DNA from: Pseudomonadota bacterium
GTDB lineage: Bacteria > Pseudomonadota > Alphaproteobacteria > Rhizobiales > Kaistiaceae
Assembly: GCA_023433185.1 (NCBI GenBank)
Contig: JAEZEN010000238.1
Coordinates: 1 to 8,928, forward strand
Reading direction: 5' to 3'
DNA length: 8,928 nt
The stretch's first letter is position 1. Every line of letters begins with the position of its first letter. A model generated the notes under the pieces. It saw only the letters and a list, made by a program, of their open reading frames with translations, did no database searches and was not told where the DNA came from. A program made the translations under genes and the position numbers. Of this stretch, positions 1 through 6,708 are shown piece by piece.

Positions 1-863
1 ACCAGCGTCGGCAGCGGCCCGATGCGGTCGACCAGCCAGCCGAAGCCGAGGCGGCTCGCGACGCCGGCCGCGAGCATAACCGAGAGCATCTCGGCCCCGC
101 GGGCCGGACCGTAGCCGAGGTCCGTGCAGAGCGAGACGATGTGGACCTGGGGCATCGCCATGGCGAGGCAGCAGGCGATGCCGGCGACGACGAGGAGCGC
201 CTGGAGGAGACCCGGGGTCAGACCACCGAAGTCGGCCGGCCGCACCGAAGCCGCCGCGGCGCTGCCGCGCGGCGCCGCGTCGGGGGCCTTTCGCCGCAGC
301 AGGAGCGCCAGCGGCGGGATGGTGGCGAGGCAGAACAGCCCGATGCCGAGATGGGTGGCGCGCCAGCCGGCCATCTCGACGAAGTGCTGGATGACCGGCG
401 GCCAGACGGTGCCGGCGAGGTAGCTCCCGCACGAGGCGATGCCGACCGCGATGCCCCGGTATCGGAGGAACCAGCGCGAAACGTCGGCGATCACCGGCCC
501 GAAGGTGGCGGAGCTGCCGAGGGCGCCGACGAGGACCCCATGGACGATGGCGAACTGCCACAGCGTCGCCGAGCGCGAGGCGAGCATGTAGCCGGCGCCG
601 AGCGCGGCGGCGCCGATCCACAGCGGCACCGCGAGACCGAGGCGGTCGGTCAGGCGCCCCATGACGATGCCGCCGGCGGCGAAGCCGAGCATGAGCAGCG
701 TGAAGGGCAGGCTGGCGCCGGCGCGGGCGACCCCGAACTCGGCCTCGACCGTCGGCATGACAACGGCGATCGACCACAGGCCGACCCCGCCGATGGCGCT
801 GATCAGCACCGAGACCGCGAGCCGAAACCATGCGTAGCCCGTATCGGCGCTGTCCTCGCTCAT
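1..863 (-). CDS. MFS transporter, N-terminal 287 residues (3' end outside window)
   Basis: The reading frame starts at ATG 863-861 and stays open to the window edge, so the C-terminal part is missing. The visible protein has about eight hydrophobic helices (roughly residues 12-35, 50-72, 78-95, 103-125, 135-155, 167-189, 217-238, 258-276). A charged loop after helix six (about 190-215) matches the usual 6+6 layout of the major facilitator superfamily. The helix 2-3 loop carries the family signature GRLTDRLG (residues 69-76), and its second-half counterpart GWLVDRIG lies at 275-282. The stretch around residues 123-160 (GPVIADVSRWF, then a Gly-rich helix and TVWPP) resembles oxalate/formate-antiporter and monocarboxylate-like members, so a small organic anion substrate is an inference. 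The ribosome binding site is weak. It diverges from an oxidoreductase gene across a 278-base gap, and a shared metabolic role is possible but unproven. Confidence 0.9.
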   Translation of the reverse strand, partial: MSEDSADTGYAWFRLAVSVLISAIGGVGLWSIAVVMPTVEAEFGVARAGASLPFTLLMLGFAAGGIVMGRLTDRLGLAVPLWIGAAALGAGYMLASRSATLWQFAIVHGVLVGALGSSATFGPVIADVSRWFLRYRGIAVGIASCGSYLAGTVWPPVIQHFVEMAGWRATHLGIGLFCLATIPPLALLLRRKAPDAAPRGSAAAASVRPADFGGLTPGLLQALLVVAGIACCLAMAMPQVHIVSLCTDLGYGPARGAEMLSVMLAAGVASRLGFGWLVDRIGPLPTL

Positions 864-880
864 CGCAATCCCGGATGATG

Positions 881-893
881 CCGGACGGTCCGG
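881..893. promoter_or_regulatory. short perfect inverted repeat upstream of the MFS gene (possible operator)
   Basis: CCGGAC-G-GTCCGG is a perfect 13-base dyad lying 18 bases upstream of the transporter start codon, within the 864-1141 gap between the two divergent genes. A transcription factor site is possible. In DNA this GC-rich, six-base arms arise often by chance and no recognisable regulator family motif is present. The rest of the gap shows no convincing sigma-70 or sigma-54 promoter on either strand. Confidence 0.2.
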
Positions 894-1141
894 TCGGATC
901 GGCACCCGTCGCGGCAATGCACGACCGGCGGCCGGACTGCAAGCGTCATGCGGCCGACGCCGTGCCGACGCGGCTGCAGGCATGATGCTCGCTCGGGCGG
1001 ATGTCGGCGCCGGGCGAGCCGCCGACTGTACCTGTCGCATTGCGGCGGGGCGGCCCTTGGGCGCCGCCGGGACCCCTGCTACCACCGCGGCCCAGAGCGG
1101 AACGCAAGGAGCCTGCACGGTCGGGCCGGAGGAGAGCAGCC

Positions 1142-2227
1142 ATGGACAGGGTACGTGTGGGCCTGATCGGCACGAGCGGCTGGGTGGAGCAGATGTACGT
1201 GCCGAGCCTTGCGAGCCACCCGGCGGTCGAGGTGGTCGCCGTCTGCGGGCGGAACCGCGACCGCGCCGGCCTGATCGCCGCGCGCCTCGGCGGCGCCCGC
1301 GTCTTCGCCGACTGGCGCGAGATGATCGCCGCCGGCGGGCTCGACGCAGTGATCATCGTCGTCCCCGACGACCTGCACCCCGCGATGGCCGAGGCTGCGG
1401 CGGCGGCGGGCCTCCACGTCATGTGCGAGAAGCCGCTCGCCAATTCGCTGCCCGAGGCGCACGCCATGACGGAAGCGGTGCAGGCGGCCAAGGTCGTCAA
1501 CCTGGTGCTCTTCACCTGGCGCTGGCAGCCGCACTGGCGCTACGTGAAGCATCTCGTCGACACCGGCCATGTCGGCCGCGTGCTCCGCGCCCGGCTGTCC
1601 TTCTTCGAGGGCATCTCCTTCGGCCCCGGCTACAAGTGGCGCTTCGACGGACGCCGCGGCTCGGGCACGGTCGGCGACCTCGGCTCGCACATGATCGACC
1701 TGGCGCAGTGGCTGACCGGCGAGGACGTCGTCACCGTCAGCGCCGACTTCCGCACCTTCGCCGACCAGTCGCGGGAGGCCGATCCGGCGCCGCTGCCGGT
1801 CAGCGATTCGTGCTTCATCGCGCTCGGCATGGCGGGCGGCGCGCAGGTTCTTGCCGACGTGAGCTCGGCGAGCTTCATGGCCGACCGCGACTGCCTGGTG
1901 ACGGTGGAGATCCACGGCGACGGGGGCACCATCGAGGGATCGCACCGCTTCATCGGCGCCGAGGCCGGGGTGACGCTGAAGGCGGCCCGCGTCGGCGATG
2001 CGCGCTTCACCGACCTCGTCGTGCCGGCCGAATACTATGCCGGCGGCGTCGACCCGGTCGCCGTCTTCGACCCCTACGTCAAGCAGTCGGCCGGGGTCCG
2101 CGCCTTCATCGACGCCATCGTCGCCGGCCGCCCGGCGGTGCCGGACTTCGCGGAGGGGCTCAGGGGGCAGCGCGTCGGCGAGGCGGCGAAGCTGGCCGCC
2201 GCCGAGGGGCGGGTGGTGCGGGTGTAA
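1142..2227 (+). CDS. Gfo/Idh/MocA family NAD(P)-dependent oxidoreductase
   Basis: This 361-residue protein is a typical length for the family, whose members oxidise or reduce sugars, inositols and related polyols with a nicotinamide cofactor in the cytoplasm. An N-terminal Rossmann fold begins VRVGLIGTSGW (residues 4-14, dinucleotide-binding glycine loop). The conserved cofactor and active-site motif EKPLA lies at 96-100. The C-terminal dimerisation and substrate domain carries GDLGSHMIDLAQWL (178-191), in which His183 and Asp186 fit the usual catalytic-site pattern. The frame is open further upstream, but those residues look like noncoding translation. ATG 1142 is preceded by GGAGG at 1128-1132 with 9-base spacing, so that start was chosen. 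It is divergent from the MFS gene and convergent with ptsN, 19 bases apart. The exact substrate cannot be told from sequence. Confidence 0.93.
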   Translation: MDRVRVGLIGTSGWVEQMYVPSLASHPAVEVVAVCGRNRDRAGLIAARLGGARVFADWREMIAAGGLDAVIIVVPDDLHPAMAEAAAAAGLHVMCEKPLANSLPEAHAMTEAVQAAKVVNLVLFTWRWQPHWRYVKHLVDTGHVGRVLRARLSFFEGISFGPGYKWRFDGRRGSGTVGDLGSHMIDLAQWLTGEDVVTVSADFRTFADQSREADPAPLPVSDSCFIALGMAGGAQVLADVSSASFMADRDCLVTVEIHGDGGTIEGSHRFIGAEAGVTLKAARVGDARFTDLVVPAEYYAGGVDPVAVFDPYVKQSAGVRAFIDAIVAGRPAVPDFAEGLRGQRVGEAAKLAAAEGRVVRV

Positions 2228-2246
2228 CCGGCCCCTTGGCGTTGCC

Positions 2247-2714
2247 TCACGCCGCGCTGGGCCGGGCGCCTTCGGTCATCACCGCATAGAGCGCCGCCCT
2301 GTCGGCCGAGGCGCGGAGCTTGGCCGCGACGCCGGGCTCGCGGAGATGGCGCGCGATACGGGCGAGCGCCTTCAGATGATCCGCCCCGGCGCCCTCGGGC
2401 GCCAGAAGGAGGAAGACGAGATCGACCGGCTGGTCGTCGAGGGCCTCGAAGTCGATCGGCTTCGGCAGCCGCGCGAACAGCCCGAAGATGCGGTCGAGGC
2501 TCGCGAGCTTGCCGTGCGGGATGGCGATGCCGCCGCCGACCCCGGTCGAGCCGAGCTTCTCGCGCTGCAGCAGCGTCTCGAAAATCTCGCGCTCGGGAAT
2601 GCCGGTGAGTTCGGCGGCCTTCTCGGCGATCGCCTGGATCGCCTGCTTCTTGCTGTTGGCCTTCAGCGAGCCGATCACGGCTTCGGGCTTGATGAGATCG
2701 CCTAGGTCCATCAT
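2247..2714 (-). CDS. ptsN: PTS IIA-like nitrogen regulatory protein PtsN (EIIA-Ntr)
   Basis: This is a cytoplasmic phosphocarrier at the end of the PtsP-PtsO-PtsN relay, which couples nitrogen and carbon status to potassium transport and other regulators. The 155-residue length is normal. It is a single EIIA domain of the fructose/mannitol type. The phosphorylatable histidine is His67 in GGGIAIPHGKL (60-70), preceded by the typical LLQREKLGSTGVG (48-60). LDDQPVDLVFLLLAPEG further on is also highly characteristic. The start is not certain: ATG 2714 and ATG 2711 are adjacent, and an in-frame TTG at 2720 sits 12 bases after a GAGGGGA purine run (2739-2733), against 18 bases for ATG 2714. I chose ATG 2714 on family length. 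It lies 57 bases after hpf, probably co-transcribed, and is the last gene of the minus-strand block. Confidence 0.95.
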   Translation of the reverse strand: MMDLGDLIKPEAVIGSLKANSKKQAIQAIAEKAAELTGIPEREIFETLLQREKLGSTGVGGGIAIPHGKLASLDRIFGLFARLPKPIDFEALDDQPVDLVFLLLAPEGAGADHLKALARIARHLREPGVAAKLRASADRAALYAVMTEGARPSAA

Positions 2715-2771
2715 CGACAATTCAAACCGTTGTCCCCTCGGGCCGGGCCTTTGGCTTCCGGCACGCTATAC

Positions 2772-3359
2772 TCAGCGCCCGTCCGGGTCACCCACGTTGT
2801 CGAGTGACGGATCAATCCAGCCGATATGGCCGTCGGTCCGGCGGTAGACGACATTGATGCCACCGTGGCCGGCGTTGCGGAAGACAACCACCGGGAGATC
2901 GGAAAGGTCCATCGCGGCCACCGCGTTCGCGACCGTCATCGTCTCGAGCTGGGCCGTCTCCTCGGCGATGATGGTCGGCGCGTAGTCGACCCCGACATCC
3001 TCCTCCTCGTCGAGCGAGGCGATGACATAGCTCGCCGCCGGCACGGTCTCGGCGCGATTGACGGGCCGGTGATCCTTGAGCCGCCGATGGTAGCGGCGAA
3101 GCCGCTTCTCGATGCGGTCCGCGGCAATGTCGAGGCTCTGATGGGCCTCCTGGGCCCGCCCCGTCGCCTGCAGCACGATGCCCGTGTCGAGATGGAGCGT
3201 GCAGTCGGTGCGGAACCAGGGGCCCTCGCGCTCGAGCACGATCTGGCCGCCGAAGCCGCCGTCGAAATACTTGGCGAGCGCGCCATCGAGGCGCTCCCCC
3301 GCGTGAACGCGGAAGGCGTCGCCGATGTCGAGATTCTTGCCTGATATGCGCAATGCCAT
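2772..3359 (-). CDS. hpf: ribosome hibernation-promoting factor, long form (HPF/RaiA family)
   Basis: This is a 195-residue long-form HPF, the kind that both silences the 30S subunit and dimerises 70S ribosomes into inactive 100S particles during starvation. The N-terminal S30AE domain (about 1-95) begins MALRISGKNL and ends in the basic helix RIEKRLRRYHRRLKDH (82-97), which contacts rRNA in relatives. A variable acidic linker follows (about 98-135). The C-terminal dimerisation domain (about 136-185) contains VVFRNAGHGGINVVYRRTDG (158-177), a family hallmark. The frame is open 18 codons further upstream, but the conserved N-terminus and a GGAGAAGG ribosome binding site (3379-3372, 12 bases away) support ATG 3359. 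Older literature calls this gene the sigma-54 modulation protein because of its place after rpoN. A separate promoter appears to lie in the 215-base gap upstream. Confidence 0.95.
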   Translation of the reverse strand: MALRISGKNLDIGDAFRVHAGERLDGALAKYFDGGFGGQIVLEREGPWFRTDCTLHLDTGIVLQATGRAQEAHQSLDIAADRIEKRLRRYHRRLKDHRPVNRAETVPAASYVIASLDEEEDVGVDYAPTIIAEETAQLETMTVANAVAAMDLSDLPVVVFRNAGHGGINVVYRRTDGHIGWIDPSLDNVGDPDGR

Positions 3360-3367
3360 GGGAGCTT

Positions 3368-3387
3368 CGAACCTTCTCCGTCGTTCG
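3368..3387 (-). promoter_or_regulatory. hairpin displaying the hpf Shine-Dalgarno sequence in its loop
   Basis: In the hpf leader RNA, CGAAC (3387-3383) can pair with GTTCG (3372-3368), leaving a 10-base loop that holds most of the GGAGAAGG ribosome binding site. The stem is only 5 base pairs, so stability is uncertain. It could present or restrict the ribosome binding site, or be chance. Confidence 0.25.
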
Positions 3388-3505
3388 GTTCTATCGAGCG
3401 CCGGAGCGCTCATTGGCCCGCGCCATGGACGGCGCCGTCGAAGCGCGGAACCTGCAGGCGCGTCGTAGAGAAACGGCCTGCCACCCCGGCTCGTCGATGG
3501 GCGCG

Positions 3506-3534
3506 GTTCTATGGGTGGCGCATCGACAAGTCAA
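3506..3534 (-). promoter_or_regulatory. candidate sigma-70 type promoter for hpf-ptsN
   Basis: On the minus strand TTGACT (3534-3529) is followed after exactly 17 bases by TAGAAC (3511-3506). The -35 box matches consensus at five of six positions, and the -10 box is partial. It lies 40 bases after the rpoN stop codon and about 150 bases before the hpf start, in the widest gap of the block. It would give hpf and ptsN transcription independent of the lpt-rpoN unit. No convincing sigma-54 (-24/-12) site was found in the same gap. Confidence 0.45.
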
Positions 3535-3574
3535 CCGACCGACCGCCGGCGGCCACGGCCTTGTGGATGACCGC

Positions 3575-5146
3575 TCATGCGGTGGCCAAGCCGCGCCGCT
3601 CGCGTTCCTCGCTCGCGGCGAGCTTGTCGCGGCGGCGCTGGACCGATGAGGGGATGCGCAGGGCCTCGCGGTACTTGGCCACGGTGCGCCGCGCGATGTC
3701 GATGCCCGAATCGCGGAGCACCTTGACGATCGTGTCGTCGGACAGCACGGCATCGGGCGCCTCCTCGTCGATCAGCCGCCGGATGCGATGACGCACCGCC
3801 TCCGCCGAATGGGCGTCCCCGCCGCCGGCCGAAGGAATCGCGGCGGTGAAGAAATACTTCATCTCGAAGATGCCGCGGCTGGTCGCGATGTATTTGTTCG
3901 ACGTCACCCGCGACACGGTCGATTCGTGCATGCCGATCGCTTCGGCGACGGTCTTGAGATTGAGGGGACGGAGGTGCTGGACGCCCTCGGCGAGGAACCC
4001 GTCCTGCTGCCGCACGATCTCGCTGGCGACCTTGAGGATGGTGCGCGCCCGCTGGTCGAGGCTCTTGACCAGCCACTTGGCGGTCTGCAGGCAATCGCTG
4101 AGATAGGCCTCGTCCTGGTCGTTCCTCCGGCCCGCGTTGACCTTGGCATAATAGGTCTGGTTGACCAGCACCCGAGGCAGCGTGCCGGCGTTGAGCTCGA
4201 CGTGCCAGCCCCCGTCCGAGGCCGGACGAACGAGCACATCGGGAATGACCGGCTGCACGACGGATTCGCCGAAGGCATTGCCCGGCTTGGGGTTGAGGGC
4301 GCGGATCTCGGCCAGCATCTCGGCGAGATCCTCGGCATCGACCGCGCAGAGCTTCATGAGCGCGGCATGGTCGCGCCGGGCGACCAGGTCGAGATGGGCG
4401 ACGAGCGCCGCCATGGCCGGGTCGTAGCGGTCGCGCTCGCGGAGCTGGATCGCGAGGCACTCCGCGAGATCGCGGCCGCCCACCCCGGATGGCTCGAAGC
4501 CCTGGACGAGGGCGAGCGCATGTTCGGCCGCCTCGGCCGAGGCGCCGAGCCGCGCGGCGACATCGGCGAGGTCCGCCCGGAAGTAGCCGGCCTCGTCGAT
4601 CTCGCTGATGATGGCCTGACCGAGGAGGCGCAGCACCGGATCGACCGTCGCCAGGCCGAGCTGGTCCGAAAGATGGTCGGCAAGCGATTTCTCGCCCGCA
4701 ACGAAGGCTTCGAGATTGTAGTCGTCGGAACTCACCGTCGCCCGGGTCGGCGCCGCCGACCACGATTCGGCGGGCAGCGTCGGCGCCGTCTCGACCGCCG
4801 CGCGTCCATGGTCGTCCTGGTAGATATTGGCGAGGTCGGTATCGAGCTTGGCCTCGATCGCCGCGCCTCCCTCGAGGCGGGTTTCGAGCCACTCGGGACC
4901 ATCGTCGCGCTCCGCGGGGGCGTGCGTCTCGCCCTCCAGGCCCTCGGCGTGATCGCGGTCGCGATCGCCATCCCCGCCGCCCTCGTCCTCGGCCCGCTCC
5001 AGCAGCGGGTTGCGTTCCAGCTCGGCGTCGACATAGGCCACGAGGTCGAGGTTGGAGAGCTGCAGCAGCTTGATGGCTTGCATCAGCTGCGGCGTCATCA
5101 CCAGCATCTGGCTCTGGCGAAGCTCTATACGCGGGGAAAGCGCCAT
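3575..5146 (-). CDS. rpoN: RNA polymerase sigma-54 factor RpoN
   Basis: Sigma-54 directs RNA polymerase to -24/-12 promoters and needs AAA+ activators to open DNA. It controls nitrogen assimilation and other accessory functions in alphaproteobacteria. The 523-residue length is typical. Region I is the Gln/Leu-rich N-terminus (residues 5-50, RQSQMLVMTPQLMQAIKLLQ at 10-29, ending NPLLE at 46-50) that binds activators. Region II is short and acidic (about 51-140). The core-binding part of region III spans about 145-335. The helix-turn-helix contains LKTVAEAIGMHESTVSRVTS (397-416), and the invariant RpoN box ARRTVAKYRE (485-494) reads the -24 element. ATG 5146 gives the conserved MALSPRIELRQSQ start, although the ribosome binding site is weak (GGAG 16 bases upstream). 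It lies 76 bases after lptB. A relatively AT-rich patch in that gap, about 5171-5200, has no clean promoter. Confidence 0.97.
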   Translation of the reverse strand: MALSPRIELRQSQMLVMTPQLMQAIKLLQLSNLDLVAYVDAELERNPLLERAEDEGGGDGDRDRDHAEGLEGETHAPAERDDGPEWLETRLEGGAAIEAKLDTDLANIYQDDHGRAAVETAPTLPAESWSAAPTRATVSSDDYNLEAFVAGEKSLADHLSDQLGLATVDPVLRLLGQAIISEIDEAGYFRADLADVAARLGASAEAAEHALALVQGFEPSGVGGRDLAECLAIQLRERDRYDPAMAALVAHLDLVARRDHAALMKLCAVDAEDLAEMLAEIRALNPKPGNAFGESVVQPVIPDVLVRPASDGGWHVELNAGTLPRVLVNQTYYAKVNAGRRNDQDEAYLSDCLQTAKWLVKSLDQRARTILKVASEIVRQQDGFLAEGVQHLRPLNLKTVAEAIGMHESTVSRVTSNKYIATSRGIFEMKYFFTAAIPSAGGGDAHSAEAVRHRIRRLIDEEAPDAVLSDDTIVKVLRDSGIDIARRTVAKYREALRIPSSVQRRRDKLAASEERERRGLATA

Positions 5147-5222
5147 GACGCGAGTGCGAACGCTCCGGATTGGTCCGAAAATTGCTTGTACGGACTCTTT
5201 GGTACCCGAAGCAGATGGCCGA

Positions 5223-6062
5223 TTAAAGCGTAAATTGCTCCCCGAGGTAAAGCCGCCGCACCTCGGGGCTTTCCACGACTTCGTCCGGCTGGCCCTCGAA
5301 CAGCACCGTGCCGGAGTGGATGATGTAGGTGCGGTCGATCAGGCCCAGCGTCTCGCGGACATTGTGGTCGGTGATGAGCACGCCGATGCCGAGGCTGGTG
5401 AGATGGCGCACCAGCGCCTGGATGTCGCCGACCGCGATCGGATCGACGCCGGTGAAGGGCTCGTCGAGCAGCATGAAGGCGGGGCGGCTGGCGAGGGCGC
5501 GGGCGATCTCGCAGCGCCGCCGTTCGCCGCCGGACAGCGACATCGCGTTGTTCTTGCGGAGGTGGCCGATGTGGAACTCGTCGAGCAGGGCGTCGAGCTG
5601 GTCCTCGCGATTGCGCCGGTCCGGCTCGACGACCTCGAGGACGGCGCGGATGTTCTGCTCGACGCTGAGGCCGCGGAAGATCGAGTTCTCCTGCGGCAGG
5701 TAGCCGATGCCGAGCCGCGCCCGCCGGTACATGGGCAGGTGGGTGACGTCGTGTCCGTCGAGCTCGACCGTCCCGTAGTCGGCCTTCACCAGTCCGGTGA
5801 TCATGTAGAAGATGGTCGTCTTGCCGGCGCCGTTCGAGCCGAGGAGGCCGACGGCCTCGCCACGCGCCACGGCGATGCTCGCGCCGTGGACCACCTCGCG
5901 GCCGCGATAGGACTTGCCGAGACCGTGGGCTACCAGCCAGCCCCGGCCGCCTGCGTCGGGGACCAGCCGCGACGGCGGCGCCAGTTCGCGGTTCGCCGGG
6001 CGCGCCGACCCGTTGCCCGTCCTCTGCGGGGTCTTTCGGCCGAAAAGGCTCGTCAGGCTCAA
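5223..6062 (-). CDS. lptB: LPS export ABC transporter ATP-binding protein LptB
   Basis: LptB is the cytoplasmic ATPase that, with LptF and LptG (not in this window), extracts lipopolysaccharide from the inner membrane and pushes it to LptC and LptA. All nucleotide-binding motifs are intact: Walker A GSNGAGKT (75-82), Q-loop Gln124 in GYLPQENSIF, signature LSGGE (176-180), Walker B FMLLDE (196-201) and H-loop His233. The segment MYRRARLGIGYLPQ (111-124) is typical of LptB rather than other ABC ATPases. The protein is 279 residues because of a polar N-terminal extension of about 40 residues, which is also seen in alphaproteobacterial relatives. The start is TTG 6062: AGGGAG at 6074-6069 is spaced 6 bases from it, and the first in-frame ATG lies inside the Walker A region. 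Small departures from the usual pattern are Ser76 for the common Pro in Walker A and Thr204 in EPFTGVDP for the common Ala. Confidence 0.96.
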   Translation of the reverse strand: MSLTSLFGRKTPQRTGNGSARPANRELAPPSRLVPDAGGRGWLVAHGLGKSYRGREVVHGASIAVARGEAVGLLGSNGAGKTTIFYMITGLVKADYGTVELDGHDVTHLPMYRRARLGIGYLPQENSIFRGLSVEQNIRAVLEVVEPDRRNREDQLDALLDEFHIGHLRKNNAMSLSGGERRRCEIARALASRPAFMLLDEPFTGVDPIAVGDIQALVRHLTSLGIGVLITDHNVRETLGLIDRTYIIHSGTVLFEGQPDEVVESPEVRRLYLGEQFTL

Positions 6063-6068
6063 GCGCAG

Positions 6069-6091
6069 CTCCCTTTGCCCCCACGGGGCAA
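6069..6091 (-). promoter_or_regulatory. lptB ribosome binding site abutted by a 7-bp hairpin
   Basis: In the lptA-lptB spacer the RNA can form TTGCCCC-GTG-GGGGCAA (6091-6075), a perfect 7-base-pair stem with a three-base loop. It is followed immediately, with no gap, by the AGGGAG ribosome binding site (6074-6069) and then the TTG start at 6062. The position supports the TTG start. It also suggests a structure that tunes translation initiation or mRNA processing between lptA and lptB. No T-run follows, so it is not a normal terminator. Confidence 0.5.
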
Positions 6092-6129
6092 TAAGCGTTC
6101 GCGCGCCCGGTGTCGAGATCGGTTGATGA

Positions 6130-6708
6130 TCAGTTGGTGGCCGGGGCCGCGCCGTCCCCCTGGCCGTCGCCGGCCTTGTTCTTCTTCACGTCGGGCGTGA
6201 TCACCATGCGGATCGTCTTGCCCGGCGTCTGCTCGACCCGCGCGTTGCCGGTCGCCATGTCGATCACGAGGCGGTCGGCCGCGAGCACGTCCTTGCCCTG
6301 GCTGAGCACCACATTGCCGGACAGGACGATGGTCTGCGCCTTGTTGTCGACCACCGCCTGCGAGCCTGTGACCGTCTGCTTGCCCGAATTGACGTAGACC
6401 GTGCCGGTGGCCTCCATGCGATTGAAGCCGCTCTGGTCGCCCGCCTCGGAATCCTTGCTCGAGAACAGCTTGATCTGCGCCGCCTTCATCGTGGTGTCGC
6501 CGCGCCGGACCGTCACCCCGCCGGAGAAGGTCGAGATGCGCTGGTCGTCCTCCTCGACGATCTCGAGGGTCTTGGCATCGACCTCGATCGGGCCGTCGCC
6601 CTTCTTGCTGAAGCCGGTGAAGAGATCGGTCGACTGGGCGTGGGCCGGCAGCGCGGCGAAGAGCGTCGCGGCGAGCAGCGCGGGCAGGAGAAGGCGGGTT
6701 CTGGTCAT
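6130..6708 (-). CDS. lptA: LPS transport periplasmic protein LptA
   Basis: LptA is the periplasmic beta-jellyroll protein that oligomerises into the bridge carrying lipopolysaccharide from LptC to LptD. The 192-residue protein has a clear Sec signal peptide: Arg3/Arg5, a hydrophobic core (6-20) and an AHA cleavage site after residue 24. The OstA-type domain starts PIEVDAKTLEI (40-50) and shows repeating strand units such as FSGGVTVRRGD (61-71) and LSGNVVLSQGKDVLAADRLV (129-148). The tail after about residue 172 is hydrophilic (Lys, Gly, Asp) and probably disordered. The start overlaps the lptC stop by 4 bases (ATGA), indicating translational coupling, and an ACGGAG ribosome binding site lies just upstream within lptC. 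A 67-base spacer separates it from lptB. Confidence 0.94.
   Translation of the reverse strand: MTRTRLLLPALLAATLFAALPAHAQSTDLFTGFSKKGDGPIEVDAKTLEIVEEDDQRISTFSGGVTVRRGDTTMKAAQIKLFSSKDSEAGDQSGFNRMEATGTVYVNSGKQTVTGSQAVVDNKAQTIVLSGNVVLSQGKDVLAADRLVIDMATGNARVEQTPGKTIRMVITPDVKKNKAGDGQGDGAAPATN

Noticed and set aside
141..878. Plus-strand 245-residue frame opposite the MFS gene
   Set aside because: It has a charged, low-complexity composition typical of an antisense shadow; the minus strand encodes clear membrane helices and MFS signatures.
900..916. Sigma-54 type -24/-12 element upstream of the MFS gene (GGCAC...GGCA)
   Set aside because: The spacing between the GG and GC elements is off by one and the -12 box lacks TTGC.
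2237..2254. Possible bidirectional terminator between the convergent oxidoreductase and ptsN (GGCGT-TGCCTC-ACGCC)
   Set aside because: The stem is only 5 bp (plus a wobble), it overlaps the ptsN stop codon, and no T-run follows on either strand.
982..2289. Plus-strand 435-residue frame overlapping the Gfo/Idh gene, and minus-strand frame 1079-1945
   Set aside because: These are Arg/Pro/Ala-rich shadow frames of the oxidoreductase, with no recognisable fold motifs.
3541..3560. GC-rich palindrome after rpoN as a terminator
   Set aside because: CCGCCGGCGG is self-complementary with no loop and no T-run, so it is not credible as a factor-independent terminator.
5171..5200. AT-rich patch and GTCCG/CGGAC inverted repeat between lptB and rpoN as an rpoN promoter or attenuator
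   Set aside because: The arms are only five bases with a long loop, and no -35/-10 pair with acceptable spacing was found.
3788..5233. Plus-strand 481-residue frame opposite rpoN
   Set aside because: It is a shadow caused by strong G/C third-position bias in rpoN. It has Arg/Gly/Asp-rich composition and no domain pattern, while the opposite strand carries an unmistakable RpoN.
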